A DNA stretch of 64,000 bases, from the NCBI GenBank assembly GCA_910587055.1, contig CAJUKY010000001.1:1-64000 (forward strand), written 5' to 3'. Positions 42,435 through 50,006 of this stretch are shown piece after piece (the stretch's first letter is position 1; every line of letters starts with the position of its first letter). The DNA comes from Candidatus Gastranaerophilales bacterium (GTDB lineage Bacteria > Cyanobacteriota > Vampirovibrionia > Gastranaerophilales > Gastranaerophilaceae). The notes under the pieces are model-generated. The model was not told the DNA's origin and ran no database searches. It saw nothing but the letters and a program-made list of their open reading frames with translations. The position numbers and the translations under genes are program-made.

Positions 42435-43802
42435 ATGGCAACAAAAAAACTAACTAATGAAGCAGTAAACACGCAAAGAGCTGCTGCTCTGCAGAATATA
42501 AACAATCAGGCAGGCAGAGTAAACAAGCAAACTGTCGACCTTTTTCAGGGAAACGAATTGAAAGCGGTTGCCACTGATTATATGAATGTGCAGGCTTGGC
42601 AGGGTGTTAATGCCGCAGATAATCTGTTAAATTTTGGCGAATTGGAACAGAATGCGGGTATGCTGGATTATGGCAGATTAGAGCAAAAAATCGGTACAGG
42701 AAAATTTATACAGGCTGAAGATTTATGGGCTCCAATTCATCATAATGATACAGAAGCCTTGCGGAACATAGAGTTAAATACTGATGAACTCCGAAACATT
42801 CCTGCACGAGAAACCCGACGTGAGTTTAATGCAGATAATCTTAATAATGCAACTTTTAAACAAGATATGGCAGCACTAAATGCTGAAATTTCAAGAATTG
42901 ATACTCAACTAAACACTATGAACGCTACTCTTGCAAAAAAGAAAGCGCAGCTTGAAGAAAGAAAAAAAGAGCTTGAAACAAAAGAACAGCAGCTTAATGA
43001 TGCTAAAGAAAAACTTCTTATTGAGGAACAAAAACTTCAAGATATTCAAAACAACATTGCAGCTAAAAATAAAGAAAAACAGGAAATTCAAAATAAACTT
43101 GAAGGAAGACAAAATGACCTTATAATAAAATTCGGCGAGGAAAGAAATGAGGCCTTGAAAAAAGCCCAAGCAGAATACGACCCGCAAAAAGACGGCGATT
43201 ACAATACATATCTTGAAAATAAACTTAAACAGGTAGCATATAATCCTTCTATTTCAAACGAAATTGCAGAATTAAATAATAGTCTGACAGGTTTAAACAA
43301 CACATTGAATACATTAAACAACCAGTACATCTCGCAGCAAAATATTGTAAAAAATGCAACCCAAAATGTTAATAACCTGCAAAATGAGGTATTTAGATTG
43401 AATAATACCATAACATCACTTGAAACAGAGGTAAATACCATTGAAAACGATATAAGAACAGCTGAAGCTACAAAAACAACAACACAAAATAAGCTTGATG
43501 AAATAACAGCCGGTTTACATAATACCGAACAAATTGCAGGGCATACTTTCAATAACCTATCTGCTGAAGATATGCAAAACCTGAGGAATAACATTCAGCA
43601 TAACAGAATAGAGCACAATACACGGCAACCTTCACCGGATATATTGCAAAATATACATAATATTACAAGAGAGACAATACACAGACAAGAAACGGCGCCC
43701 TTAAATCCAATAAAGCATGATACATTTGCACGCACGATTGCACCTGCGCATGAGCAGCGTACAATTACACCTGCAGTAGAACGCAACAAAAATATAAAAT
43801 AG
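42435..43802 (+). CDS. long coiled-coil hypothetical protein
   Basis: 455 residues, not recognised. The N-terminal third is mixed (ALQNINNQAGRVNKQTVDLF; MLDYGRLEQKIGTGKFIQAE). About 140-370 is heptad-rich coiled coil in two blocks, broken near 235-270, of the type AQLEERKKELETKEQQLNDA and NNLQNEVFRLNNTITSLETE. The tail is His/Pro/Arg-rich and probably disordered (QRTITPAVERNK). No signal peptide. GGGGTAAG lies before the ATG and TATAAC lies about 15 bases upstream. A cytoskeletal or structural role is a guess from the coiled coil alone. Confidence 0.75.
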   Translation: MATKKLTNEAVNTQRAAALQNINNQAGRVNKQTVDLFQGNELKAVATDYMNVQAWQGVNAADNLLNFGELEQNAGMLDYGRLEQKIGTGKFIQAEDLWAPIHHNDTEALRNIELNTDELRNIPARETRREFNADNLNNATFKQDMAALNAEISRIDTQLNTMNATLAKKKAQLEERKKELETKEQQLNDAKEKLLIEEQKLQDIQNNIAAKNKEKQEIQNKLEGRQNDLIIKFGEERNEALKKAQAEYDPQKDGDYNTYLENKLKQVAYNPSISNEIAELNNSLTGLNNTLNTLNNQYISQQNIVKNATQNVNNLQNEVFRLNNTITSLETEVNTIENDIRTAEATKTTTQNKLDEITAGLHNTEQIAGHTFNNLSAEDMQNLRNNIQHNRIEHNTRQPSPDILQNIHNITRETIHRQETAPLNPIKHDTFARTIAPAHEQRTITPAVERNKNIK

Positions 43803-43820
43803 TTTAAATAAAAAAATCTT

Positions 43821-43852
43821 AACGGTGCACATAAAATTGTGCACCGTTTTTG
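43821..43852 (+). terminator. intrinsic terminator
   Basis: AACGGTGCAC (43821-43830) and GTGCACCGTT (43839-43848) form a perfect 10-bp stem with an eight-base loop, followed by TTTTG. It follows the coiled-coil gene. Confidence 0.88.
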
Positions 43853-43925
43853 TAACAATTCAATACAATAAATTTTATGATAAGATTATTTCATAATAAA
43901 ATTTTAGAAAGAATTAGAGGAAAAA

Positions 43926-44549
43926 TTGAATAAAGAGGATATTTTAAAGGATGTCATTTACTGGGCGGGGCGTTCTTATAAGGCAAAAATGGCGCCCGCA
44001 ACAAGCGGAAATATTTCAAGAATTGAAGGTGATACCGTTTTCCTGTCGCGCTCGGGTGTATGCCTCGGGGATATGTGGAATGAGGATGTTTCAGAGCTTG
44101 ATTTAAACGGAAATGTTTTAAACGGTGTAAAACCTTCAAGCGAAAAATTAATGCACCTTGAAATTTATAAAAAAAGGCCTGATATTAAAGCCATAATTCA
44201 CATACACTGCCCTTATGTCACATCATTTGCCGTATGTCATAAAAAGATGGACGAGCCCATTCTGCCTGAATTTATATTTAATTTCGGCGCGGTGCCCTCC
44301 GCAAAATATGCTCTTCCAAGTTCAATGGAGCTTGCAAATGAGGTTTCGGAATATTTTAAAAACGGGAATAATGCGGTTTTAATGGAAAACCACGGGCTTG
44401 TTGCAGGCGGTGCGACCTTAAAAGAGGTATTTTACCGTTTAGAAAGCATTCAAGCATATGCAAAAACTTATTTTGCCGCAAAATTTTTAGGAAAAATTCA
44501 TACACTAAATAAAGATGAAATTAAAAAAATTCAAAATTTGAAAGGATAA
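43926..44549 (+). CDS. class II aldolase/adducin-family protein
   Basis: 207 residues, TTG start with AGAGGA upstream. The family is the Zn-dependent class II aldolase/epimerase group (fuculose-1-phosphate aldolase, ribulose-5-phosphate 4-epimerase, MtnB). Visible are ATSGNISRIEGD with the Gly-Asn loop, LSRSGVCLGDM, KPSSEKLMHLEIYKKRPD (catalytic Glu), the zinc ligands in HIHC and the third in ENHGLVAGG. Substrate cannot be told from sequence. It is five bases upstream of thiC, so the pair is an operon; an oxidised-nucleoside or sugar-phosphate salvage role is possible. Confidence 0.85.
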   Translation: MNKEDILKDVIYWAGRSYKAKMAPATSGNISRIEGDTVFLSRSGVCLGDMWNEDVSELDLNGNVLNGVKPSSEKLMHLEIYKKRPDIKAIIHIHCPYVTSFAVCHKKMDEPILPEFIFNFGAVPSAKYALPSSMELANEVSEYFKNGNNAVLMENHGLVAGGATLKEVFYRLESIQAYAKTYFAAKFLGKIHTLNKDEIKKIQNLKG

Positions 44550-44553
44550 TAAG

Positions 44554-45834
44554 ATGATAACCGATGTTAAAACCCAGATAATAAGTGCAAATGAAGGAAT
44601 TATAACCGATGAAATGCGCAAAGTGGCAGAATATGAAGGTGTGAGCCCTGAATTTGTAATGGAAGGGGTTAAAAAAGGAACGATTGTTATTTTAAAGAAT
44701 AATCAAAGAAAAGATTCAATTCCCGTAGGGGTTGGTGAAGGACTGAGCGTTAAAATTAACGCCAATATCGGCACTTCAAACGAAAAATCAGGACTGGAAA
44801 ATGAGCTTAAAAAAGTAAAAATCATTGAAGAAACAGGCGCTGACGTTTTAATGGATTTATCAACAGGTAAGGGGATTGATGAAGTCCGCAAAGAAATAAT
44901 CGCATCCACAAAACTCCCGATAGGCACAGTGCCTATGTATCAGGCAGGCAAAGAGGCGCTTGATGAATATAAAAATATTGCAAAATTAAGCAAGGAAAAA
45001 CTTTTTTCCGACATTGAAAAACAATGCAGGGACGGAGTTGATTTTATAACTGTGCACTGCGGGGTTACAAAATTTGTAATTAATCAGCTTGAAAAACAAA
45101 AAAGAGTGACAGGGATAGTATCGAGGGGCGGCGCTATGCTTGCCTGCTGGATTAAGGCAACAGGATGTGAAAACCCTTTGTATGAATATTATGATGAACT
45201 TTTAGAAATCGTTAAAAAATACGATGTTGTTCTTTCTTTAGGCGACGGGCTGCGCCCCGGATGCGGAGCGGATGCGGGAGACAGAGCACAGGTAGCTGAA
45301 ACCATTGTACTTGGCGAGCTTGTAAAAAGAGCAAAAGCAAAAGGGGTGCAAGCTATGGTTGAAGGCCCCGGGCATGTACCTTTAAACCTTATACCGTCTA
45401 TGATTCAGACAATTAAACAATTAACGGATAATGCGCCTTTATATGTACTCGGGCCTCTTGTTACGGACATTGCACCCGGATATGACCATATCACATCCGC
45501 CATCGGCGGAACACTTGCCGCATTAAACGGCGCTGATTTTTTATGTTATGTAACACCGGCTGAACACCTTGGTCTGCCTGATGTTAATGAAGTTCGCGAA
45601 GGAATTATGGCATCAAAAATAGCGGCTCATGCGGCAGATGTTGCAAGGGGGAATAAAAAAGCAATCGAGCGCGACAGGAAAATGTCAATTGCAAGAAAAG
45701 ACCTTGATTGGAAAGGACAGAAGGAATTAGCGCTCGACCCTTCCAAATTTGAAGGGATAAATTTTGAAGAAGAAAAACCCTGCACAATGTGCGGAGATTA
45801 CTGCTCTATGAAGATATTCAGAGAGTATTTTTAA
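44554..45834 (+). CDS. thiC: phosphomethylpyrimidine synthase ThiC
   Basis: 426 residues. This radical SAM enzyme rearranges aminoimidazole ribotide to HMP-phosphate in thiamine synthesis. Family signatures: GTVPMYQAG, DFITVHCGVTK, VSRGGAMLACW, SLGDGLRPGCGADAGDRAQ, VEGPGHVPLNLI, LGPLVTDIAPGYDHITSAIGG and LCYVTPAEHLGLP. The C-terminal cluster motif CxxCxxxxC is CTMCGDYCS. No TPP riboswitch was recognised upstream of the operon. No other thi gene is in the window. Confidence 0.97.
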   Translation: MITDVKTQIISANEGIITDEMRKVAEYEGVSPEFVMEGVKKGTIVILKNNQRKDSIPVGVGEGLSVKINANIGTSNEKSGLENELKKVKIIEETGADVLMDLSTGKGIDEVRKEIIASTKLPIGTVPMYQAGKEALDEYKNIAKLSKEKLFSDIEKQCRDGVDFITVHCGVTKFVINQLEKQKRVTGIVSRGGAMLACWIKATGCENPLYEYYDELLEIVKKYDVVLSLGDGLRPGCGADAGDRAQVAETIVLGELVKRAKAKGVQAMVEGPGHVPLNLIPSMIQTIKQLTDNAPLYVLGPLVTDIAPGYDHITSAIGGTLAALNGADFLCYVTPAEHLGLPDVNEVREGIMASKIAAHAADVARGNKKAIERDRKMSIARKDLDWKGQKELALDPSKFEGINFEEEKPCTMCGDYCSMKIFREYF

Positions 45835-45851
45835 ACCTGTTTAAAGATATT

Positions 45852-45884
45852 AAGAGCCCTTGCTAAAAAGCGGGGCTTTTTTAT
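45852..45884 (+). terminator. intrinsic terminator after thiC
   Basis: AAGAGCCC (45852-45859) pairs with GGGGCTTTTT from 45872, ending in six T residues. It overlaps the end of the convergent small gene at 45881. Confidence 0.75.
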
Positions 45885-46084
45885 TTTGACAGAATTTTAT
45901 AGATTTTTTCAAGCTGTTTTGAAATAAGGGAGGCTATTATGGAGGCTTCAGGGGAATATTCATCGGCATATGCGATAAGCAGATTATTTATTGATTCAAT
46001 TTTTATAATGTGCTGTTCTATGTCAAGAAATTTTTCTTTGTACTCTATAATATCAGGGGTTTTGCCATTATTTTGTTTTGTCAT
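45881..46084 (-). CDS. small hypothetical helical protein
   Basis: 67 residues, not recognised. It is fully helical in pattern (IEYKEKFLDIEQHIIKIESI; NNLLIAYADEYSPEASIIAS; LISKQLEKIYKILSK) with heptad hydrophobics, so a helical hairpin or small dimer is likely. GAGG lies before the ATG. Its 3' end lies over the thiC terminator. It is divergent from the AbrB-like gene at 46181. Confidence 0.65.
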   Translation of the reverse strand: MTKQNNGKTPDIIEYKEKFLDIEQHIIKIESINNLLIAYADEYSPEASIIASLISKQLEKIYKILSK

Positions 46085-46180
46085 ACTTCCTCACTTAATT
46101 TTTATTTAAGTATTATAATAATATAAAATATATTTATTTACAACATTATAATTATATTTAAGTATTGTTATAATAGTTAA

Positions 46181-46354
46181 ATGAAGAAAAAACTTGTAAA
46201 ATTCGGAACCAGTTTCGGTATTATTATTCCATCTACTCTTTTAGAACTTATGGGCGCTGATATGGAAAATCTTAAAAATACAATGGTTGAAATTGATTAC
46301 GATTCTGCTAAAAAGCAAATCATCCTAAAAAACCTTACCGTTGTTGAAGAATAA
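46181..46354 (+). CDS. AbrB/MazE-like small DNA-binding protein
   Basis: 57 residues. KKKLVKFGTSFGIIIPSTLLELMG is the SpoVT-AbrB/MazE swapped-hairpin motif (basic strand, G-x-S-x-G-I-I-I-P), followed by a second strand pair (MVEIDYDSAKKQIILKNL). MazE-type proteins are antitoxins or transition-state regulators that dimerise on AT-rich DNA. No ribosome site precedes the ATG, but TATAAT (46169-46174) lies just six bases upstream, so the mRNA probably begins at the start codon. No MazF or other toxin follows; instead two tiny membrane proteins do. Confidence 0.8.
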   Translation: MKKKLVKFGTSFGIIIPSTLLELMGADMENLKNTMVEIDYDSAKKQIILKNLTVVEE

Positions 46355-46370
46355 TGGTATAATAAATTTT

Positions 46371-46604
46371 ATGGAAGAAAAATCACCGGAAGAAAGAGAA
46401 TTTCAAAACCTGCTTGCAAAACGCGGACATCTTGTAACACTATTAATAGCAACAGTTACGGGAACCGTAGGTTTACTATATGTGCCTTTTTCGGCAAAAA
46501 CCTGTGTTATTATAGCTGTTGGATTCTTTTTTATAGTAAATATAATTAAAAACCTTGTAAATGCTGATTTAAGAATCAGCGAAATAATAAAGAGGGAGAA
46601 ATAA
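46371..46604 (+). CDS. small membrane protein with two transmembrane helices
   Basis: 77 residues from MEEKSPEEREFQ; the frame extends to 46341, but that start falls within the AbrB-like gene. Helices are LVTLLIATVTGTVGLLYVPF and CVIIAVGFFFIVNIIKNLV, with acidic N- and C-termini. It resembles generic DUF-type two-helix membrane proteins. TATAAT (46358-46363) lies seven bases before the ATG with no Shine-Dalgarno, a second leaderless-type start next to the AbrB gene. It overlaps the next gene by one base (TAATG). Confidence 0.75.
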   Translation: MEEKSPEEREFQNLLAKRGHLVTLLIATVTGTVGLLYVPFSAKTCVIIAVGFFFIVNIIKNLVNADLRISEIIKREK

Positions 46605-46723
46605 TGGAAATACAAAATGCTATTGAATGGGTAATGGTTGCAATATTTTGCATAGTTTCCCTGTGGGGAATAAAAATGTTCAACGGAATGTTCCAATATA
46701 ATTCAAAAGAAAAGAAACATTAA
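46604..46723 (+). CDS. tiny single-helix membrane protein
   Basis: 39 residues: MEIQNAIEW, a single hydrophobic helix VMVAIFCIVSLWGI, then a basic tail ending SKEKKH. AGGGAG lies about six bases before the ATG, and the start overlaps the preceding stop. Its role is unknown; it may assist the neighbouring two-helix protein or resemble small-toxin partners. Coding status is supported by the ribosome site, the tight spacing and the clear helix-plus-charged-ends plan. Confidence 0.65.
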   Translation: MEIQNAIEWVMVAIFCIVSLWGIKMFNGMFQYNSKEKKH

Positions 46724-46727
46724 GAAA

Positions 46728-47267
46728 ATGAAATATATTTTAACAATTTTTGTATTTACAATTTTTACATTGCAATGTTTTGCCGCAAATCCTGATACTG
46801 CGCTCCCGCTGGAAGCAAATACGGCAGGCGGCAGCGGGGCTGTGCTTTATGATACAAATAAATTAAAAGATGAGATGAATCTCCTGCTTAAACAAAGGCT
46901 TGCAGGAGCAGAAATATCATCATTTAAACAAATTCCAAAAAACGGCACTATAGTTTATGATTGCGACGTTTTATACAACGGAAATACCGTAAAATTATAC
47001 ATAAATCCGAAAAACGGTTCTGTTTCAACAAGCCTTGACGATAGGGATTTATTCAGCGATAAAATCACCAAAACCGAGATATCGAGAGGCACAAAAGAAT
47101 TAAACAATATTTTAAAACAAATTAAGCTGGATGCTTCATTCAGCGATATTCAATACAATAAAAAAGATAAGACCGTGGAAGGCAATATTCTTTATATGGG
47201 CGGAAAATATTATTTTAAAATGAATGTTGCAACGGGCGATATAATCGAAATGAAACCGCTTGATTAA
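46728..47267 (+). CDS. secreted hypothetical protein
   Basis: 179 residues with a signal peptide (MKYILTIFVFTIFTLQCFAA, about 1-20). The mature part alternates helix and strand: TNKLKDEMNLLLKQRL, then TIVYDCDVLYNGNTVKLYIN and TVEGNILYMGGKYYFKMNVA. Two similar halves, each ending in a 'YNG/YMGG-K' strand followed by 'N-x-x-G/TGD' turns, resemble a PepSY-type or tandem beta fold. It starts four bases after the tiny membrane protein and is probably co-transcribed. The function is unknown. Confidence 0.75.
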   Translation: MKYILTIFVFTIFTLQCFAANPDTALPLEANTAGGSGAVLYDTNKLKDEMNLLLKQRLAGAEISSFKQIPKNGTIVYDCDVLYNGNTVKLYINPKNGSVSTSLDDRDLFSDKITKTEISRGTKELNNILKQIKLDASFSDIQYNKKDKTVEGNILYMGGKYYFKMNVATGDIIEMKPLD

Positions 47268-47738
47268 TCATCCGGCGCAGGTTTCAAGCGCCTCTAACAC
47301 TTCCTGCACATGGCCTTCAACATTTACATTAAACCAGGATTTTATAATTTCTCCATCAGGATTTATTATAAATGTAGAGCGGATTATTCCCATAAAACCT
47401 ATGCCATAGGCCGGTTTTTCACCCCAGACTCCGAAAAAATCTATAAGTTTTTTATCAGGGTCAGAAAGAAGGATAAAGTTTAAATCTTCATTTTCCATAA
47501 ATTTTTTATGGCTGGAAATTGAATCCCTGTTTACACCTGCAACAATTGCAAGGGGTTCAAAATATTTCATATTATCTCTGAAATCTCCGGCTTGAATTGT
47601 GCACCCCGGGGTGCCGTCATTTGGGTAAAAATAAATTACTGCGGTTTTGCCCAGAAAATCGTTTACGGTAAATATTTTTTCCTCTCCGTGCGGAGTGATG
47701 CCTTCAATTTTGCAGGGGTTAAGATTTAATATATTCAT
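47268..47738 (-). CDS. peroxiredoxin, BCP/PrxQ-like
   Basis: 156 residues from MNILNLNPCKIEG (no ribosome site at either candidate start). Thioredoxin-fold peroxidase: FLGKTAVIYFYPNDGTPGCTIQAGDFRDNM with the peroxidatic Cys46, then GVNRDSISSHKKFME, DPDKKLIDFFGVWGEK and STFIINPDGEIIKSW. The usual BCP resolving cysteine five residues after the first is replaced (Gly-Asp), so it is a 1-Cys type or uses the C-terminal Cys in ETCAG. It reduces peroxides with thioredoxin or glutaredoxin. Confidence 0.9.
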   Translation of the reverse strand: MNILNLNPCKIEGITPHGEEKIFTVNDFLGKTAVIYFYPNDGTPGCTIQAGDFRDNMKYFEPLAIVAGVNRDSISSHKKFMENEDLNFILLSDPDKKLIDFFGVWGEKPAYGIGFMGIIRSTFIINPDGEIIKSWFNVNVEGHVQEVLEALETCAG

Positions 47739-47799
47739 AATTTCTATATTAAAACCGATTTTTTGCATTTTTTAAATTAATCATTTTTACATTATCAGA

Positions 47800-47828
47800 T
47801 TGATTTAAAGGTTTGCAGCTGGTATAAT
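47800..47828 (+). promoter_or_regulatory. promoter of the tRNA-Arg repeat transcript
   Basis: TTGATT (47800-47805), a 17-base spacer and TATAAT (47823-47828). It is followed about 12 bases later by the first tRNA-derived repeat. It is the only strong promoter before tRNA-Arg. Confidence 0.65.
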
Positions 47829-47840
47829 TCGGGTAGAATT

Positions 47841-48056
47841 ATGTCCGCGTAGTTCAGCAGGACTTGACGGGTTTACCTGTCAACAGATAATGTCACATTG
47901 TGACGCTCTATCCTGCAAAAACTTAATTTAAAATTTAATAAAATCAACATGTCCGCGTAGTTCAGCAGGACTTGATGGGTTTACCTGTCAACAGATAATG
48001 TCACATTGTGACGTTCTATCCTGCAAAAACTTAATTTAAAATTTAATAAAATCAAC
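47841..48056 (+). repeat. two tandem 108-bp tRNA-Arg-derived repeats
   Basis: Units 47841-47948 and 47949-48056 differ at only two positions (both C to T). Each begins with the first 20 bases of the downstream tRNA-Arg (GTCCGCGTAGTTCAGCAGGA), then a hairpin TTGAC/GTCAA, then GTCAC-ATT-GTGAC. It then carries a segment complementary to tRNA bases 15-31 (unit 1 at 47900-47916, 16 of 17; unit 2 at 48008-48024, 17 of 17). An AT-rich 32-base spacer closes each unit. One C to T change preserves a stem as a G-U pair. No other feature fits these bases. Confidence 0.85.
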
Positions 48057-48058
48057 AT

Positions 48059-48132
48059 GTCCGCGTAGTTCAGCAGGATAGAACGTCACCCTCCTAAGGT
48101 GAATGTCGGAGGTTCGAATCCTCTCGCGGATA
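48059..48132 (+). tRNA. tRNA-Arg(CCT)
   Basis: The cloverleaf is complete: acceptor GTCCGCG with CGCGGAT (G1-U72 wobble), the D arm, anticodon stem TCACC/GGTGA with loop CTCCTAA (anticodon CCT), and T arm AGGTTCGAATC. The discriminator is A (48132). CCA is not encoded (the next bases are GGT). It reads AGG codons. The T-loop TTCGAAT is canonical. Confidence 0.93.
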
Positions 48133-48138
48133 GGTTTT

Positions 48139-48180
48139 AAAAGCAGAAAATCTGAATTATGACAGAGTTTCTGCTTTTTT
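48139..48180. terminator. terminator after tRNA-Arg, overlapping the convergent gene
   Basis: AAAAGCAGAAA (48139-48149) pairs with TTTCTGCTTTT (48168-48178), then T residues. It also covers the last codons of the DUF4062 gene on the other strand. Confidence 0.75.
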
Positions 48181-49146
48181 CTTTGTCTTAACCGTTTTGA
48201 TTTTTGTTAAATAATCCATACCTTTGGGGGTTAATTTTATAAGGTGTGTCTTATCAATTATTTCCACCAATTGCAATGCCATTAGTTGTATTTTAATTGT
48301 ATCAATATCATCTTCATTTATTTCAACATCTCTGGCATTTATTAATTTGTTTTTAATATGTTTAGCCAGACTGTGTTTAAACCCGTACAGATTACAACCT
48401 TCCATACATAAAGGACCAATGGAAGCAAATATTTCATCCCATGTCATTTTGATTTCAGCATTATGTTTATTACCAAGGTATAAATCTCCATATGTATAGT
48501 GTATGGTAAATTCTTCATCCATTTTTGCTATGTCTTCAAATTTATAAAAATTATTTTGAGAATTTTCCAGCTTTTTTACCTGTTTTATTAAAGCTTCTTT
48601 TTCTTTTCTGACTTCATTCAACTCCTTTAACAATTCACTGTTATCTGCTTCATCCGGCCTTATCCAGCCTCGCTGCGGGTTAGAATTAAATTGTTCCGCA
48701 AGCGCGATAATAACATCGGATACCAAATTTTTATCCTCATCCCAGAATTTGGCAAGACGTTTATCTGTGGCTTTCTTAATAAATGCTTTTATTTTGGTTA
48801 AATCTTTATCTTTTTTGTGTTCAGGCAATTTTTCAATATCTTTATACGGGAAAACAAGCACAGGCATTCCTTTTGAAACAGCATAATCAAATTCCATTTC
48901 AGTATAGCTGATGCCGGTTATTTCACTTATTGAACCATATCTTCCGCCCAGTATTAAAACATAATAGTCGCAATTATCAATTGTTCTTTTTATGTATTCA
49001 AATTGTTCATCATTTGATGCCACAAAAAGTTCCATGCCGACGGGCAAATGCTGCAGTTTTGAAATAGTTTCAATTATTGTTTTTCTTTCTTCTTTTAAAT
49101 CTTCGTAGGTCGAACTTACAAAAATCTGGTATTTCTTATTTCCCAT
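48157..49146 (-). CDS. DUF4062 domain protein
   Basis: 329 residues. The N-terminal 90 residues are a DUF4062 domain, a Rossmann-like TIR-related fold: KYQIFVSSTYEDLKEERKTI, then MELFVASNDEQFEYIKRTID, NCDYYVLILGGRYGS and YTEMEFDYAVSKGMPVLVF. DUF4062 is often found in STAND and other bacterial conflict proteins. A coiled coil near 168-197 (LLKELNEVRKEKEALIKQVK) and a helical C-terminal domain ending in a winged-helix-like THLIKLTPKGMDYLTKI follow. No NTPase follows in this protein. It sits directly downstream of tRNA-Arg, a classic integration point. A defence role is an inference. Confidence 0.82.
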   Translation of the reverse strand: MGNKKYQIFVSSTYEDLKEERKTIIETISKLQHLPVGMELFVASNDEQFEYIKRTIDNCDYYVLILGGRYGSISEITGISYTEMEFDYAVSKGMPVLVFPYKDIEKLPEHKKDKDLTKIKAFIKKATDKRLAKFWDEDKNLVSDVIIALAEQFNSNPQRGWIRPDEADNSELLKELNEVRKEKEALIKQVKKLENSQNNFYKFEDIAKMDEEFTIHYTYGDLYLGNKHNAEIKMTWDEIFASIGPLCMEGCNLYGFKHSLAKHIKNKLINARDVEINEDDIDTIKIQLMALQLVEIIDKTHLIKLTPKGMDYLTKIKTVKTKKKAETLS

Positions 49147-49312
49147 AATATTTTCCTGTGTTTAAATTTCCTCTTATATTACACCAAATGTAACATAAAA
49201 TATAAATAAATACCTGCAAGGATTATCATCAATTTAAACGCAGATTTTATTAAAACTCCCCTGAAAATATTTTTAAGGGAGTCTATGCCAAGAATAAATT
49301 CAAAATTATTAT

Positions 49313-49684
49313 TTAAGCATAAATATCAAAAATATCATCTATGCTTTTGGTGCTTCTGCGTGCAGAACTTTCTGAGTCAATTCCGTTTTCGGAAACGAAT
49401 GCCTCCGCGAGCTCATAAAAACTATCTGAATTATTCAGGCGCTCATTGCAGGCTACCTGCTGAAAGCTCTTGCCCTTGGCGTCATCAATACTTACCGTAT
49501 AATAATACTGTATAGCCCTATATGCATTTAAATAAACATCTCTGTCGCCGGAAGCCTTGTTAATCGTTTCGCAAGCTTCACTCAATGCTTCTATATCTTC
49601 GGGGCTCTGTGCAAGCCTACGCAGATTTACTTTAGCATCATCGTTTATATGCAAATGCCCGAAGCTGACGTTTTGTATCATCAT
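49313..49684 (-). CDS. hypothetical protein with short F-G N-terminal peptide
   Basis: 123 residues, not recognised. The N-terminus MMIQNVSFGHLHINDDAK resembles the 'V-S-F-G/K-G' starts of other hypothetical proteins in this window. The rest is helical (VNLRRLAQSPEDIEALSEAC; VYLNAYRAIQYYYTVSIDDA) with an acidic tail. AAGGA lies before the first ATG. No close partner genes. Confidence 0.7.
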   Translation of the reverse strand: MMIQNVSFGHLHINDDAKVNLRRLAQSPEDIEALSEACETINKASGDRDVYLNAYRAIQYYYTVSIDDAKGKSFQQVACNERLNNSDSFYELAEAFVSENGIDSESSARRSTKSIDDIFDIYA

Positions 49685-49818
49685 ACATTTTCCTTAACCA
49701 TCTTTACTTTTGAATAAGACCTGTAAAGATATAAACTTGCGCTTAAAAAAGTCATGGCTTAATATTTCTTAACAACAAAGTTTGCAGTTCAAGTTTATAA
49801 TCTTGAAATATGTTTTAG

Positions 49819-49888
49819 TTTTAAGATATAGTTCAGTTTTAAGATACGGTTCAGGATTCAGGACTATAGTTTTAAAATACGGTTTTAG
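49819..49888. repeat. degenerate 18-19 bp tandem repeats
   Basis: TTTTAAGATATAGTTCAG (49819-49836), TTTTAAGATACGGTTCAG (49837-49854), a shorter diverged copy (49855-49869) and TTTTAAAATACGGTTTTAG (49870-49888) run head to tail. They occupy most of the gene-free 49685-50006 region together with the inverted repeat that follows. No coding frame is supported here. Confidence 0.7.
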
Positions 49889-49901
49889 CCTTAAGATGTG
49901 C

Positions 49902-49967
49902 GGTCTAAAATGTATAAATAAAAAAAACCATTCGAAGTGCGTCTTTTTTATTTATACATTTTAGACC
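49902..49967. repeat. perfect 24-bp inverted repeat with 18-bp loop
   Basis: The arm at 49902-49925 (GGTCTAAAATGTATAAATAA then A's) is the exact reverse complement of 49944-49967. The loop is 18 bases (AACCATTCGAAGTGCGTC). The arm ends are A-rich on the left and T-rich on the right of the loop, so the stem is 24 bp long and unusually perfect. Possible roles are a strong terminator for the minus-strand gene at 49313-49684 or its neighbours, or a MITE-like hairpin remnant. Confidence 0.75.
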
Positions 49968-50006
49968 TTAAACCTTAATTAGACCTGCCGGCTGCAAGCA
50001 GGGAAA

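Noticed and set aside
43803..43925. TPP riboswitch before the thiC operon
   Set aside because: The conserved CTGAGA and ACCTGA elements of the thi-box are absent.
47841..48056. CRISPR array
   Set aside because: Only two long units of 108 bp with no spacers; the units are tRNA-derived and continue into a real tRNA.
48059..48132. Group I intron in tRNA-Arg(CCT)
   Set aside because: The cloverleaf is uninterrupted; the extra sequence is upstream of the tRNA, not in the anticodon loop.
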